Below are positions 1 through 9,600 of a stretch of DNA of 64,000 nt, one piece after another. The position numbers and the translations under genes are program-made. The notes beneath the pieces were generated by a model, which was given only the letters and a program-made list of their open reading frames with translations, searched no databases and was not told where the DNA came from. Within the stretch, counting starts at the first letter, position 1. Each line of letters starts with the position of its first letter. Origin of the DNA: Pseudomonas abyssi (GTDB lineage: Bacteria > Pseudomonadota > Gammaproteobacteria > Pseudomonadales > Pseudomonadaceae); NCBI RefSeq assembly GCF_002307495.1, contig NZ_NTMR01000009.1, forward strand, positions 231,657 to 295,656, in the 5' to 3' direction.

Positions 1-223
1 CGGACATCTCGGGAAAACACAGCGCCAGGTTGGTACGCGCCACCTCGCGGCGGTCACCCATCAGCTGAAACATCCCCCAGCCCAGCGCGCGCCCCAACCC
101 CAGCAACCAGCGATAGGGCAACTGCACCACCAGCCACAGCAGCCCCAGTCCCAACCAGAGCAGCCAGTAACGCGGATGCAGCAGCGCAACGGTAAATCCC
201 GGACGATCCATCAGCAGGCCCAT
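1..223 (-). CDS. lpxL: Lauroyl acyltransferase LpxL/HtrB, N-terminal part (runs off window)
   Basis: Only the first ~74 codons are present; the rest lies beyond the left edge. The translation carries ALLHPRYW, a hydrophobic membrane anchor and NLALCFPEMS, which match the N-terminus of LpxL/HtrB, the inner-membrane enzyme that adds a secondary acyl chain to Kdo2-lipid A. I started it at the ATG 221-223; a second ATG at 209-211 (MDRPGF) aligns better with the usual N-terminus and may be the real start, and neither has a strong Shine-Dalgarno. It is divergent from minC, an arrangement I recall from Pseudomonas (htrB next to min genes). Confidence 0.85.
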   Translation of the reverse strand, partial: MGLLMDRPGFTVALLHPRYWLLWLGLGLLWLVVQLPYRWLLGLGRALGWGMFQLMGDRREVARTNLALCFPEMS

Positions 224-261
224 TCAGCGAAAACCGACATTCTAACCAAGGCGCACGCGGC

Positions 262-290
262 TTGCGATCTGTAGGGGCAATCTATATAAG
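262..290 (+). promoter_or_regulatory. Candidate sigma70 promoter of minCDE
   Basis: TTGCGA at 262-267 and TATAAG at 285-290 are separated by 17 bp, about 30 bp before the minC start. Inferred from hexamer match only; overlapping TATATA could also serve as -10. Confidence 0.4.
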
Positions 291-322
291 GAAGCGCTGA
301 TTCTTTAGGAACGGGATGGACC

Positions 323-1096
323 ATGACTGCTGACACTACCCTCGACCTGCTCGACAACGACCCGGTATTCCACCTCAAGGGCGGCATGCTGACGATGACA
401 CTGGTCGAGCTCATTCGCCTGGCACCAGAGCAGTTCGCCAGGCAACTGGCCGAGAAGGTAGAACAAGCCCCCAACTTCTTCGTCGACACCCCGGTGGTGA
501 TTGCGCTGGACAAGCTGAGCGAGCCGCTGAGCGACATGACCCTGCGCCACCTGCTGAGCATCTGCCGCGATCACGGCCTGCAGCCGGTTGCGCTGCGCGG
601 CGGCGAAGACTTTCGCGCGCTGGCCGGCAATGCCGACATGGTGCTGCTGCCGCCGGGTCGCCAGCGTGAAAAGCCGATTGAAGTTGCCGCCGAACCGGCG
701 CCCAAACCGGCCCCCAAGGCTGAGCCTGCGCCAGCGCCGGCACCAGCAGCGCCCGCTCCGGCCCCGGCCGGCTCAGGCAAGATCATCACCGAGCCGGTGC
801 GCGGCGGCCAGCAGATCTACGCCCGCGGCGGCGATCTGATTGTGCTGGCACCGGTCAGCGCCGGCGCCGAGCTACTGGCTGACGGCCACATCCACGTTTA
901 TGGCCCATTGCGCGGCCGCGCGCTGGCCGGCGTTACAGGCGACCGCCAGGCCCGCATCTTCTGTCAGAGCCTGGAGGCCGAGCTGGTCTCCATCGCCGGC
1001 CAGTACAAGGTAGCCGAGGATCTGCGCAAACAGCAGTGGAAAGCTCCGGTACAGATCAGTCTGGAGGGTGACCGCTTGAAGATAACCGGGCTTTAA
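323..1096 (+). CDS. minC: Septum site-determining protein MinC
   Basis: 257 aa division inhibitor that, with MinD, blocks FtsZ ring assembly away from midcell. Residues ~1-110 fit the MinC N-terminal FtsZ-antagonist domain. Residues ~118-150 form an Ala/Pro-rich linker (repeated AP, PAPK). The C-terminal part (from ~155) shows the beta-helix repeat pattern of MinC_C, including [16 protein letters not shown] and [12 protein letters not shown], which binds MinD and dimerises. AGGA lies upstream of the ATG. First gene of minC-minD-minE. Confidence 0.97.
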   Translation: MTADTTLDLLDNDPVFHLKGGMLTMTLVELIRLAPEQFARQLAEKVEQAPNFFVDTPVVIALDKLSEPLSDMTLRHLLSICRDHGLQPVALRGGEDFRALAGNADMVLLPPGRQREKPIEVAAEPAPKPAPKAEPAPAPAPAAPAPAPAGSGKIITEPVRGGQQIYARGGDLIVLAPVSAGAELLADGHIHVYGPLRGRALAGVTGDRQARIFCQSLEAELVSIAGQYKVAEDLRKQQWKAPVQISLEGDRLKITGL

Positions 1097-1231
1097 CAGA
1101 TACTGTCCTCCCATTCGGGGCGCCCGATTTCTCTGGTCTGTGACCGAGTTCCGCAGCCTTGCATCCACGCCGGGAACCATCACCGCCCGGCGTAATCCAC
1201 TATCAGACATTTTTTCGACAGGAAGGTCATT

Positions 1232-2041
1232 TTGGCAAAGATCATCGTTGTCACATCAGGCAAGGGCGGGGTGGGCAAAACAACCACCAGCGCCGCCATC
1301 GGTACCGGGCTGGCCCTGCGCGGTTTCAAAACCGTCATCGTCGACTTTGACGTCGGCCTGCGTAACCTCGACCTGATCATGGGCTGCGAACGCCGCGTGG
1401 TTTACGACTTCGTCAACCTGATCAACGGCGATTCCAACATGAATCAGACGCTGATCAAGGACAAGCGCTCGGAGAACCTGTTCATCCTGCCGGCCTCCCA
1501 GACCCGCGACAAGGACGCCCTCACCCCCGAAGGTGTCGAGCGCGTGCTGGAAGAGTTGAAAGAGAACTTCGACTACATCGTCTGCGACTCCCCGGCCGGC
1601 ATCGAGAAAGGTGCTCACCTGGCCATGTACTTTGCCGACGAGGCCGTCGTGGTGACCAACCCGGAAGTCTCCTCGGTGCGTGACTCAGACCGCATTCTGG
1701 GTCTGCTGTCGAGCAAATCCCGTCGCGCCGAGAACGGCGAAAAAATCAAAGAGCACCTGCTGCTCACCCGTTACAACCCGGAGCGCGTCGAAAATGGCGA
1801 AATGCTCTCGGTGGCCGATGTCGAAGACATCCTGTCCATTCCGCTGCTGGGCGTTATCCCGGAGTCGCAGGCCGTTCTCAAGGCCTCCAACCAGGGCGTA
1901 CCGGTGATCATGGACGACAAGAGCGATGCCGGTCAGGCCTATAGCGATGCCGTCGAACGCCTGCTGGGCAAAGACGTCGCACATCGCTTTCTGGAAGCAC
2001 AGAAGAAGGGCCTGCTGCAGCGCCTGTTCGGAGGGCGTTAA
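1232..2041 (+). CDS. minD: Septum site-determining ATPase MinD
   Basis: 269 aa ParA/MinD-family ATPase that recruits MinC to the membrane and oscillates with MinE. The deviant Walker A motif GKGGVGKT is at residues ~10-17, DFDVGLRN follows, and the C-terminus ends in an amphipathic, Leu/Phe-rich membrane-targeting helix (GLLQRLFGGR). The start is TTG at 1232, supported by GGAAGG at 1221-1226 and by the conserved MAKIIVVTSGKGG N-terminus. minE begins on the base after the minD stop, so translation is probably coupled. A 135-bp gap separates it from minC. Confidence 0.98.
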   Translation: MAKIIVVTSGKGGVGKTTTSAAIGTGLALRGFKTVIVDFDVGLRNLDLIMGCERRVVYDFVNLINGDSNMNQTLIKDKRSENLFILPASQTRDKDALTPEGVERVLEELKENFDYIVCDSPAGIEKGAHLAMYFADEAVVVTNPEVSSVRDSDRILGLLSSKSRRAENGEKIKEHLLLTRYNPERVENGEMLSVADVEDILSIPLLGVIPESQAVLKASNQGVPVIMDDKSDAGQAYSDAVERLLGKDVAHRFLEAQKKGLLQRLFGGR

Positions 2042-2299
2042 GTGAGCATTTTCGATTATTTCCGTGACCGCAAGAAATCGACGCCCGCGTCGATTGCCAA
2101 GGAACGTCTGCAGATCATCGTCGCCCACCAGCGTGGGCAGCGCACTCAGCCCGACTACCTGCCGCAACTGCAGCAGGAAATCATCGACGTCATCAGCAAG
2201 TACGTTTCCATCGACCGTGAACAGGTGCATGTCGCCCTCGATAACCAGGATGATTGCTCGGTTCTCGAACTGAACATCACCCTGCCGGAACGCCCCTGA
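2042..2299 (+). CDS. minE: Cell division topological specificity factor MinE
   Basis: 85 aa, usual MinE length. It displaces MinC from MinD and stimulates MinD ATPase at the membrane. The N-terminal FDYF...[21 protein letters not shown] matches the membrane-targeting and anti-MinCD segment (shown with gaps here), and the rest is the dimerisation domain. Start codon GTG directly abuts the minD stop. Followed by a GC-rich hairpin at 2306-2329. Confidence 0.97.
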   Translation: MSIFDYFRDRKKSTPASIAKERLQIIVAHQRGQRTQPDYLPQLQQEIIDVISKYVSIDREQVHVALDNQDDCSVLELNITLPERP

Positions 2300-2305
2300 C
2301 CAGCT

Positions 2306-2329
2306 GGCGCCACCCGCCCGGGTGGCGCC
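2306..2329 (+). terminator. Hairpin between minE and the RluA-type gene
   Basis: Perfect 10-bp stem (2306-2315 with 2320-2329), loop GCCC. No U-run follows, so it is not a classical intrinsic terminator; it may attenuate or protect the minCDE 3' end before the downstream gene. Confidence 0.45.
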
Positions 2330-2342
2330 CTGCGGAAGCCCC

Positions 2343-2978
2343 ATGCCACTGACCCATATCGGTATCGTACATCAGGACCCGAGTTTCCTGATCGTCGACA
2401 AGCCGACGTTGCTGCTGTCCGTCCCCGGTCGTGCCGAGGACAACAAGGACTGCCTGATTACCCGCCTGCAGGAAAACGGCTACCCCGAAGCGCGCATCGT
2501 GCACCGCCTGGACTGGGAAACCTCCGGCCTGCTGGTGATTGCGCGCAATCCGGACGCCCATCGCGAACTGTCACGCCAGTTTCATGACCGCGAGACTGAC
2601 AAGGCCTATATCGCCCTGTGCTGGGGCCAGCCAGCGGGCGACGCAGGACACATCGACCTGCCGCTGCGCTATGATCCCCCCAATAAGCCACGACATATCG
2701 TCGATCACGAGCTCGGCAAGCATGCGCAGACCTTCTGGCGCATACTGGAGCGTCATCCGCAGTATTGCCGCGTCGAACTGGCGCCGATCACCGGTCGCTC
2801 ACACCAGCTGCGCGTGCACATGCTCGCCATCGGCCACCCGTTGCTGGGAGACCGGCTTTACGCCGACGGTGACGCTTTGACCGCCTGCCCGCGGCTGGCA
2901 CTGCACGCCGCGCGCCTGGCCATCAGCCACCCGGAGACCGGCGAGCGCATGGCCTTTGAAAGCCCCTGCCCGTTCTGA
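2343..2978 (+). CDS. rluA: RluA-family 23S rRNA/tRNA pseudouridine synthase
   Basis: 211 aa from ATG 2343, preceded by GGAAG; an upstream GTG (2322) falls inside the hairpin and is less likely. It contains the family catalytic motif [13 protein letters not shown] (residues ~45-57; the Asp in HRLD is the nucleophile) and the [10 protein letters not shown] motif near residue 150. RluA-type enzymes isomerise uridine in 23S rRNA and tRNA. The short length without an S4 domain fits RluA rather than RluC/D. Its place after minE matches what I recall from Pseudomonas. Confidence 0.88.
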   Translation: MPLTHIGIVHQDPSFLIVDKPTLLLSVPGRAEDNKDCLITRLQENGYPEARIVHRLDWETSGLLVIARNPDAHRELSRQFHDRETDKAYIALCWGQPAGDAGHIDLPLRYDPPNKPRHIVDHELGKHAQTFWRILERHPQYCRVELAPITGRSHQLRVHMLAIGHPLLGDRLYADGDALTACPRLALHAARLAISHPETGERMAFESPCPF

Positions 2979-3012
2979 GCAGGCGCCCGTCACCCCGTTG
3001 CAGGAGAGTTTC

Positions 3013-4308
3013 ATGCAGGACCCACAGCTTCAGGATCTGGCCGACTTCATCGCCAGCTCGCCAACGCCTTTCCATGCTACCAACACGCTGCGCAGTCGTT
3101 TGCTGGCCGCCGGCTTCGAGGCCCTGGATGAGCGCAGCGACTGGCAGCTCAGGGCCGGCGGGCGCTACCTGGTCACCCGCAACGACTCGTCACTGATCGC
3201 TTTCCAGCTGGGCGCCGACGGTGCGCTCGTCAGCCGCGGGTTGCGCCTGATCGGCGCGCATACCGACAGCCCCTGCCTGCGGGTCAAGCCGCAGCCGGAG
3301 AAGGACCAGCAGGGGTTGTGGCAACTGGGGGTGGAAATTTATGGCGGCGCGCTACTCGCCCCCTGGTTTGATCGCGATCTGTCACTGGCCGGGCGTCTGA
3401 CCTTCCGACGCGCCGATGGCGCACTCGACAGCCGCCTGATCGACTTTCAACGCCCGATTGCAGTAGTCCCCAACCTGGCCATCCATCTCAACCGGGGTGT
3501 CAACGACGGCCTGGCCATCAATCCGCAAACCGATATGCCGCCTATCCTTGCCCACAGCCTGGACGGCGGGCGAGATCTGCGTGCCCTGCTGGCCAATCAA
3601 CTGGTGAGCGAGCATCCTGACTGCGAGGGCGCGCAGGTGCTGGATTACGAACTGAGTTTCTACGACACCCAGCGCCCCGCCCAACTGGGGCTCGATGGCG
3701 ACTTCTTCAGCGCGGCCCGCCTGGACAATCTGCTGTCCTGTCACGCCGGCCTGAGCGCGCTGCTCGACAGCGATGGCGAGCAGCCCTGCCTGCTGGTGTG
3801 TACCGACCATGAAGAGATTGGCTCCAGCTCATGCTGTGGCGCCGACGGTCCTTTTCTGGAGGACGTGCTGCGCCGTCTGATCAGCGACGACGCCGAGCGT
3901 ATCCAGGTGATCCAGCGCTCGCTGCTGGTATCGGCAGACAACTCTCATGCTGTGCATCCGAACTTCGCCATGAAGCACGATGAAAACCACGGCCCGCAAC
4001 TGAACGCCGGCCCGGTCATCAAGATCAACAACAACCAGCGTTATGCCACCAACAGCGAAACCGCGGCCTTCTTCCGCGATCTGTGCGCGCGTGCCGAGGT
4101 GCCGGTGCAGACCTTCGTGGTGCGCAGCGATATGGGCTGCGGCAGCACCATCGGCCCCATCACCGCAAGCCGCCTGGGCGTGCGCACCGTGGATATCGGC
4201 GCACCAACCTTCGCCATGCATTCGATCCGCGAGCTGGCCGGCAGCCGTGATCCGGGTTACCTGATCAGCGTGCTGACGGCGTTCTGCAACAGCGCGCAGC
4301 TGATATAA
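3013..4308 (+). CDS. apeB: M18-family aminopeptidase (ApeB type)
   Basis: 431 aa, typical for bacterial M18 peptidases. These cytosolic di-zinc aminopeptidases favour acidic N-terminal residues. Visible metal and active-site motifs: [13 protein letters not shown] (His/Asp), DHEEIGS (Glu), [11 protein letters not shown], and the C-terminal [14 protein letters not shown]. The start is ATG 3013 with GGAGAG 6-7 nt upstream; a longer reading from TTG 2956 overlaps the previous gene and lacks support. The N-terminal [14 protein letters not shown] is characteristic of the family. Confidence 0.95.
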   Translation: MQDPQLQDLADFIASSPTPFHATNTLRSRLLAAGFEALDERSDWQLRAGGRYLVTRNDSSLIAFQLGADGALVSRGLRLIGAHTDSPCLRVKPQPEKDQQGLWQLGVEIYGGALLAPWFDRDLSLAGRLTFRRADGALDSRLIDFQRPIAVVPNLAIHLNRGVNDGLAINPQTDMPPILAHSLDGGRDLRALLANQLVSEHPDCEGAQVLDYELSFYDTQRPAQLGLDGDFFSAARLDNLLSCHAGLSALLDSDGEQPCLLVCTDHEEIGSSSCCGADGPFLEDVLRRLISDDAERIQVIQRSLLVSADNSHAVHPNFAMKHDENHGPQLNAGPVIKINNNQRYATNSETAAFFRDLCARAEVPVQTFVVRSDMGCGSTIGPITASRLGVRTVDIGAPTFAMHSIRELAGSRDPGYLISVLTAFCNSAQLI

Positions 4309-4414
4309 GCCCCCCTCGCGAACACGCTGCGCTGTGGGACGGACCAAGCGCAACCTGTCCGCGAAGAGCCCTAAAACAACTGTCGCTCGCAGACTTCCGT
4401 GAAGAGCCACAAAA

Positions 4415-4445
4415 AAGCCCCATGCGTCAGCAACGCATGGGGCTT
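4415..4445 (-). terminator. Rho-independent terminator of the quinone oxidoreductase gene
   Basis: Perfect 13-bp stem (4415-4427 with 4433-4445), 5-nt loop. On the minus strand it is followed by a run of U (A-run at 4411-4416). Sits just beyond the 3' end of the gene at 4469-5422; on the plus strand there is no U-run. Confidence 0.85.
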
Positions 4446-4468
4446 GATCTGCCGCGATGGGCAAACAA

Positions 4469-5422
4469 TCAGTCTTCGCGCAGCAGAATCACCTTGCCCA
4501 CCACCTGATCACGCGCCAACTCTTCGAAAGCCGCCTCGGCCTCGGCAAAGCCGAAGGTCTTGGCCACCATCGGCTTGAGTTCGCCGCTGGTAAACAGCGG
4601 GATCAGACGCTGCTCCATATCCGCCAGCAAGGTCGCCTTGAAGTCGGCATCGCGGGTACGCAGGGTCGAGCCCAGCAGGCTGATGCGCTTGGCCAGCACC
4701 TTGGCCAGATCCAGTGTCGCCTCACGCCCACCCATCAGACCGATCAGCACCCAGCGCGCATCCAGCGCCAGCAGATCCAGATGATCAGCCGCGTAGGTAG
4801 CACCGACCGGGTCGAGCGCCACATTGAAAGGCCCGAAGTCCTTCAGCGCAGCAATGCCGTTCTGCCGCAGCACGCCACCCTCAGCACCCAGCTCCACACA
4901 AGCATCGAGCTTGTCCTGGCTGCCAACGCTGACCCAACAGGGATTGCCCTGGGCCTTGCACAGCTGGATCGCAGCGGTGCCCACGCCACTGGCACCGGCA
5001 TGGATCAGTACCTTTTCACCGGGACGCGCGTTGCCCAGCACAAAGATGTTCAACCACGCGGTACTGAATACCTCAGGAATGGCCGCGGCCTCAGCCCAGC
5101 TCAAGCTGTCCGGCACGGGCAGCAGGTGACGCTGATCGACCACGACCTCCTCAGCCATGCCGCCGCCGGCCAGCAACGCGCACACGCGGTCACCCAGCTG
5201 CCAGCGCGAACCCTCTGCCACCTCGACTACTTCACCGGCACATTCCAGGCCCAGCACACCGGTCACCCCCGGCGGCGGCGGATACATGCCCGCCTTCTGC
5301 AGCAGGTCGGCACGGTTCAGTCCAGCCGCCTGCACACGAATACGCACTTCGCCGGACTTCAGCTCTACAGCACTCTGGGGCTGCCACGTCAGCGCCCCGC
5401 CCTCGGCTTGCAATCCTCTCAC
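4469..5422 (-). CDS. NAD(P)H:quinone oxidoreductase, zinc-independent MDR family (PIG3-like)
   Basis: 317 aa medium-chain dehydrogenase/reductase. N-terminal GroES-like domain (GLNRADLLQKAGMYPPPPG, LGLECAGEVVEV) and a Rossmann domain with HAGASGVGTAAIQLCKA near residue 140. The Zn-binding cysteines of alcohol dehydrogenases are absent, so a quinone/enone reductase of the TP53I3/QOR type is expected, using NADPH in the cytosol. GTG start at 5420-5422 with GGAGGT in good position. Divergent from prc. Substrate cannot be told from sequence. Confidence 0.88.
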   Translation of the reverse strand: MRGLQAEGGALTWQPQSAVELKSGEVRIRVQAAGLNRADLLQKAGMYPPPPGVTGVLGLECAGEVVEVAEGSRWQLGDRVCALLAGGGMAEEVVVDQRHLLPVPDSLSWAEAAAIPEVFSTAWLNIFVLGNARPGEKVLIHAGASGVGTAAIQLCKAQGNPCWVSVGSQDKLDACVELGAEGGVLRQNGIAALKDFGPFNVALDPVGATYAADHLDLLALDARWVLIGLMGGREATLDLAKVLAKRISLLGSTLRTRDADFKATLLADMEQRLIPLFTSGELKPMVAKTFGFAEAEAAFEELARDQVVGKVILLRED

Positions 5423-5517
5423 GCTACCTCCATAGTTCTTATCAATGGTTACCAGCGGGAACTCGCTGTCCCGCGTACACTCCTAAAAGCATACTCTCTC
5501 CGGACGCGATACCCCAG

Positions 5518-7614
5518 ATGAAAGGTTTCCCCCTCCTGCGCCGCACCTGCCTGCTCGCTCTGCTGACTGTCAGCAGCAGCGTCCTGGCACTCGAACAGGT
5601 CCCTGCACTAGACCTGGACCAACTGCAACCCACTCGCGATCAAGTAGTCGCCAGCCAGAACACCGTCGAGCTGTTGCGCCGTCATCATTACAACCGCACC
5701 CGTCTCGATGACGCTCTGTCGGCACAGATGTACGACACCTACCTCAAGCATCTGGACCCGCAGCGCAGCCTGTTTACCCAGCAGGATATCGATGCCTTCT
5801 CCGGCAACCGTCTGCGCCTGGACGATCTGCTGCTGCAGGGCGACCTGAGTGTCGGCTTCGCCATGCACAAGCGTCAGCTGCAACGCCTGCAGGACCGCCT
5901 GAATTTCAGCATCGATCTGGTGGAGAATCAGCTCGATGGCTTCGACTTCAACACCGACCAGGACATTCTGGTCGACCGCGAAGAGGCGCCCTGGGCGAGC
6001 GACGAACAGGCCCTGCAACAGCTCTGGCGCGCCCAGATCAAGGATGAGGTCCTGCGCCTGAAGTTGGCCGGCAAGAGCCTGGACGATATTCGCGAGTTGC
6101 TCGGCAAGCGCTATCGCGGGCAACAGATCCGTGTCAACCAGACCCGCTCCGAGGACATTTTCCAGAACTACATCAACGCCCTGGCCCAGGTCTACGATCC
6201 GCACACGCAATACCTGTCGCCGGAAAACGCTGAAAACTTCGACATCAACATGAGCCTCTCGCTCGAAGGCATCGGCGCCGTTCTGCAAAGCGACAACGAA
6301 TACACCAAGATCGTCCGCCTGGTACCCGCCGGCCCGGCCAAACGCAGCCAGCAGCTGGCAACCAGCGACCGTATCATCGCCGTAGGCCAGGGCGAGGAAG
6401 AGATGGTCGACGTGGTCGGCTGGCGTCTGGATGAGGTCGTCAAGCTGATTCGCGGCCCCAAGGGCTCGCCAATTCGGCTTGAGGTCATCCCGGCCAGCAA
6501 CCCGCCGGGCGACCTCACCAGCAAGATCGTCAACCTGACCCGCGAAGCCATCAAGCTCGAAGACCAGGCCGCCAAGTCCTCGGTGATCGAACTGCAGAAC
6601 AACGGGCACGACTACCGCATCGGCGTCATCGACGTGCCCGGCTTCTATATCGACTTCAAGGCTTACCGCAAGGGTGACCCGGACTACCGCAGCACTACGC
6701 GCGACGTCCGCCGCCTGCTCGGCGAGCTGAGCGAGCAAAAGGTCGATGGCGTTGTGCTGGACCTGCGCGACAACGGGGGCGGGTCACTGCAGGAAGCAAC
6801 TGAACTGACCGGCCTGTTCATCGACCGCGGCCCGACCGTACTGGTGCGCGACAGCCAGGGTCAGGTGCAGCAGCTCGACGACCCGGAAGCCGGTATTGCC
6901 TACACCGGCCCGATGGCCGTGATGGTCAACCGCCTGTCCGCCTCGGCCTCGGAGATTTTCGCCGGCGCCATGCAGGACTACGGCCGCGCACTGGTGATCG
7001 GTGAATCCACCTTCGGCAAAGGTACCGTGCAGTCCATTCAGCCGCTCAATCACGGCGAGCTGAAACTGACCCTGGCCAAGTTCTACCGCGTCTCGGGGCA
7101 AAGCACCCAGCACCGCGGCGTGGTGCCGGACATCCGCTATCCGTCGCTGCTCGACAGCGAGGAGATAGGCGAAAGCGCTCTGCCCAACGCCATGCCGTGG
7201 GACACCATCCCGCCAGCGCGCTACCAGACCAGCAGCCACCTGCAGCCCTTTATTGCACAGCTGCAGCAGCAGCATGAGGCACGTGCTGCCAAGGATCCGG
7301 ATTTTATCTACACCCTGGCCCGCATCGGCCTGGACAACCAGATCAAGGCACGCGAGACCATCCCGCTGAATGAAAGTAAACGCAAGCAACAGCAGGAAGA
7401 CTATGAAAACCGTTTGCTGGAGCTGGAGAATCAGCGACTGACTGCGCGTGGCGAAGAGCCCCTGACAACCCTTGAGGAAAGCGACCCGCTGCTGGCCGAA
7501 GTGCATACCGAGGACGAGGACAGCGACCCCAAGGATGACGCTTTCCTGCTGGAAACCAGCCACATCCTCGTTGACCTGCTGCAACTGGAGCACCAGGTCG
7601 CCCGAGCCAACTGA
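5518..7614 (+). CDS. prc: Tail-specific periplasmic protease Prc/Tsp (AlgO)
   Basis: 698 aa S41-family carboxy-terminal processing protease. N-terminal signal peptide (LLALLTVSSSVLALEQ), an N-terminal helical region, a PDZ domain around residues 235-325 (MSLSLEGIGAVLQ, SDRIIAVGQGEE), then the S41 catalytic core with LDLRDNGGGS, NRLSASASEIFAGA (nucleophilic Ser) and GESTFGKGTVQS (general-base Lys). The C-terminal Glu-rich extension fits the DUF3340 region of gammaproteobacterial Tsp. It degrades periplasmic proteins with nonpolar C-termini; in Pseudomonas it feeds into the AlgU/MucA stress pathway. Confidence 0.96.
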   Translation: MKGFPLLRRTCLLALLTVSSSVLALEQVPALDLDQLQPTRDQVVASQNTVELLRRHHYNRTRLDDALSAQMYDTYLKHLDPQRSLFTQQDIDAFSGNRLRLDDLLLQGDLSVGFAMHKRQLQRLQDRLNFSIDLVENQLDGFDFNTDQDILVDREEAPWASDEQALQQLWRAQIKDEVLRLKLAGKSLDDIRELLGKRYRGQQIRVNQTRSEDIFQNYINALAQVYDPHTQYLSPENAENFDINMSLSLEGIGAVLQSDNEYTKIVRLVPAGPAKRSQQLATSDRIIAVGQGEEEMVDVVGWRLDEVVKLIRGPKGSPIRLEVIPASNPPGDLTSKIVNLTREAIKLEDQAAKSSVIELQNNGHDYRIGVIDVPGFYIDFKAYRKGDPDYRSTTRDVRRLLGELSEQKVDGVVLDLRDNGGGSLQEATELTGLFIDRGPTVLVRDSQGQVQQLDDPEAGIAYTGPMAVMVNRLSASASEIFAGAMQDYGRALVIGESTFGKGTVQSIQPLNHGELKLTLAKFYRVSGQSTQHRGVVPDIRYPSLLDSEEIGESALPNAMPWDTIPPARYQTSSHLQPFIAQLQQQHEARAAKDPDFIYTLARIGLDNQIKARETIPLNESKRKQQQEDYENRLLELENQRLTARGEEPLTTLEESDPLLAEVHTEDEDSDPKDDAFLLETSHILVDLLQLEHQVARAN

Positions 7615-7620
7615 CCATCG

Positions 7621-7641
7621 CGCCCGCCCCCGCGGCGGGCG
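7621..7641 (+). terminator. Hairpin after prc
   Basis: 8-bp perfect GC stem (7621-7628 with 7634-7641), 5-nt loop, followed only by TTGTCAT. Likely the prc terminator, weak U tract. Confidence 0.5.
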
Positions 7642-7691
7642 TTGTCATAACACGGTCACAAAGCACTAGCACACTGCCATGATCAGGACTC

Positions 7692-9548
7692 ATGAAAGCG
7701 TGCCCGCCAGTAGCATTCCGGGCGGCCAGGTACGGCCAAACTCACATGCCTGGACTTACTATGACCGTATCCGAACAACGTCAGGCCCTGATCACCATCT
7801 TGAATCGGGCCGCCGTCACCACCCTCTTCCAGCCCATTGTCTCCACGCTGGAAGAGCGCATCGTTGGCTTTGAGGCCCTCAGCCGCGGCCCATCCAACAG
7901 CCCGCTGCACTCCCCGCTTACCCTGTTTGCCGCCGCCCGCCACCACGGCATTCTGACCGAGCTGGAAATGCTCTGTCGCGAACGTGCGATCAGCCGCTTC
8001 CGCAGCCTTGGCTTGCCGGGCAAGCTGTTTCTCAACGTCTCTCCAGAGAGTCTGCTGGAACAACAGCACTATCGCGGGCAAACCCTGGCGCTGCTGGAGG
8101 CCAATGGCCTGACAGCGGATCAGATTGTGATCGAGCTGACCGAGCAGGCGCCCATCGAAGACCTCTCACTGCTGCAGTCAGCCCTGCACTACTACCGGGA
8201 CATGGGCTTTTCCATCGCACTGGACGACCTCGGTGCCGGCTACTCCAGCCTGCGCCTGTGGTCAGAGCTGCAACCCGAGTACGTGAAGATCGACCGGCAC
8301 TTTATCGACGGCATACACCGCGATCCGGTCAAACGGGAGTTTGTCAGTTCCATTTTGCAGATGGCCAAGGCCTCCCGCGCCCAGGTGATCGCCGAAGGTA
8401 TCGAGCAGCAGGAAGAACTCGCCGTGCTGTCCGACATCGGTATCGACTGGGTACAGGGCTACCTGCTCGGGCGCCCGGACAGCCACCCCGAGCTGAACGA
8501 CAGCAAACTGAGTTCCCTGCTGAATCAGCGACAAACCAGCGGCAACGACGACGCACCCATTCACAGCCTGCTGCTGCCGGTCAACGGCGTGCCGGAACAC
8601 ACCAAGGTGCAGGTCGTGCTGGAATGCTTTCAGCAGCAACCCACCCTGAACACCCTGGCTGTCGTCGACGAGCAGCAGCGCCCAATTGGCGCAGTGCAAC
8701 GGCACGCCCTGAGCCAGACCATGCTCAAGCCCTTCGGCCAGGAGATCTACAGTCGCAAGCCGATCCGCCAACTGATGGACCCGGACTGCCTGATCGTGGA
8801 TATCCGCCAGAGCCTGCAGCGGGTCAGTCGCCTGCTGACCAGCCGCGCCAGACAGCGACTGGAAGACGACTTCATCATCGTCGACCAGGGCATTTACAAG
8901 GGGCTGGGACGTGGCATCGACGTGCTGCGGCAGATCACCGAGCTGAAGCTGCAGCAAGCCCGTCACGCCAACCCTCTGACCCTGCTGCCCGGCAACATCC
9001 CGATTCAGCAATGCCTGCAGCGGCTGCTGGAGCGTCAGGTGGACGCACGGCTGTGCTACATCGACCTGGATAACTTCAAACCCTTCAACGACCTCTACGG
9101 CTACGGCAAGGGCGACGAGATCCTGTTGGGGCTGGCCCAGCTACTGCGTGAGCTCTGCGACCCACGCTGCGATTTCGTCGGCCATATTGGCGGCGACGAC
9201 TTCATGCTGGTCATGCGCAGCGACGACTGGCATGCACGCCTGCAGCAACTGGATCAGCGCTTCCAGCAACTGTGCCGCACGCTTTACCGCGCCGAGCATA
9301 TCCAGGCCAACGGATTTACTGCGCCGGACCGGGAAGGCAAATGGCGGCATCACGATCTGCTCAATCTCTCGATTGGCGTCATTTCCCTGCCCGGGCACCA
9401 GGCCAGTCTGTACGATGCCGCACGCCTGGCCGAGCTGGCTTCGCGCGCCAAGCACGACGCCAAGAAGCAACGCGGCTTCAGCGTGGTCATGCAGCATCCC
9501 GGGCAGCCCCTGCGCGAAGAGGACGCGCCGCTCAACCTCTGCAACTGA
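7692..9548 (+). CDS. EAL-CBS-GGDEF c-di-GMP protein with divergent GGDDF motif
   Basis: 618 aa. EAL domain at ~20-265 with intact phosphodiesterase hallmarks: FEALSRG, ELTEQ, DDLGAGYSS, VKIDRHFIDGI, AEGIEQQEEL and QGYLLGRP. A CBS-pair region follows (~280-420), then a C-terminal GGDEF-like domain with YIDLDNFKPFNDLYGYGKGDE and IGGDDF in place of GG(D/E)EF. The EAL half looks catalytically competent; the GGDDF half could be weak or regulatory. No TM segments, so cytosolic. The order matches the prc-adjacent EAL/CBS/GGDEF gene of Pseudomonas. Start uncertain: ATG 7692 has AGGA close upstream, ATG 7746 and ATG 7761 are alternatives. Confidence 0.88.
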   Translation: MKACPPVAFRAARYGQTHMPGLTMTVSEQRQALITILNRAAVTTLFQPIVSTLEERIVGFEALSRGPSNSPLHSPLTLFAAARHHGILTELEMLCRERAISRFRSLGLPGKLFLNVSPESLLEQQHYRGQTLALLEANGLTADQIVIELTEQAPIEDLSLLQSALHYYRDMGFSIALDDLGAGYSSLRLWSELQPEYVKIDRHFIDGIHRDPVKREFVSSILQMAKASRAQVIAEGIEQQEELAVLSDIGIDWVQGYLLGRPDSHPELNDSKLSSLLNQRQTSGNDDAPIHSLLLPVNGVPEHTKVQVVLECFQQQPTLNTLAVVDEQQRPIGAVQRHALSQTMLKPFGQEIYSRKPIRQLMDPDCLIVDIRQSLQRVSRLLTSRARQRLEDDFIIVDQGIYKGLGRGIDVLRQITELKLQQARHANPLTLLPGNIPIQQCLQRLLERQVDARLCYIDLDNFKPFNDLYGYGKGDEILLGLAQLLRELCDPRCDFVGHIGGDDFMLVMRSDDWHARLQQLDQRFQQLCRTLYRAEHIQANGFTAPDREGKWRHHDLLNLSIGVISLPGHQASLYDAARLAELASRAKHDAKKQRGFSVVMQHPGQPLREEDAPLNLCN

Positions 9549-9600
9549 ATGCCCACCAATGTTCTATGCTTGAAGGCAGAACCGTGCCTGCGAGGCTGTC

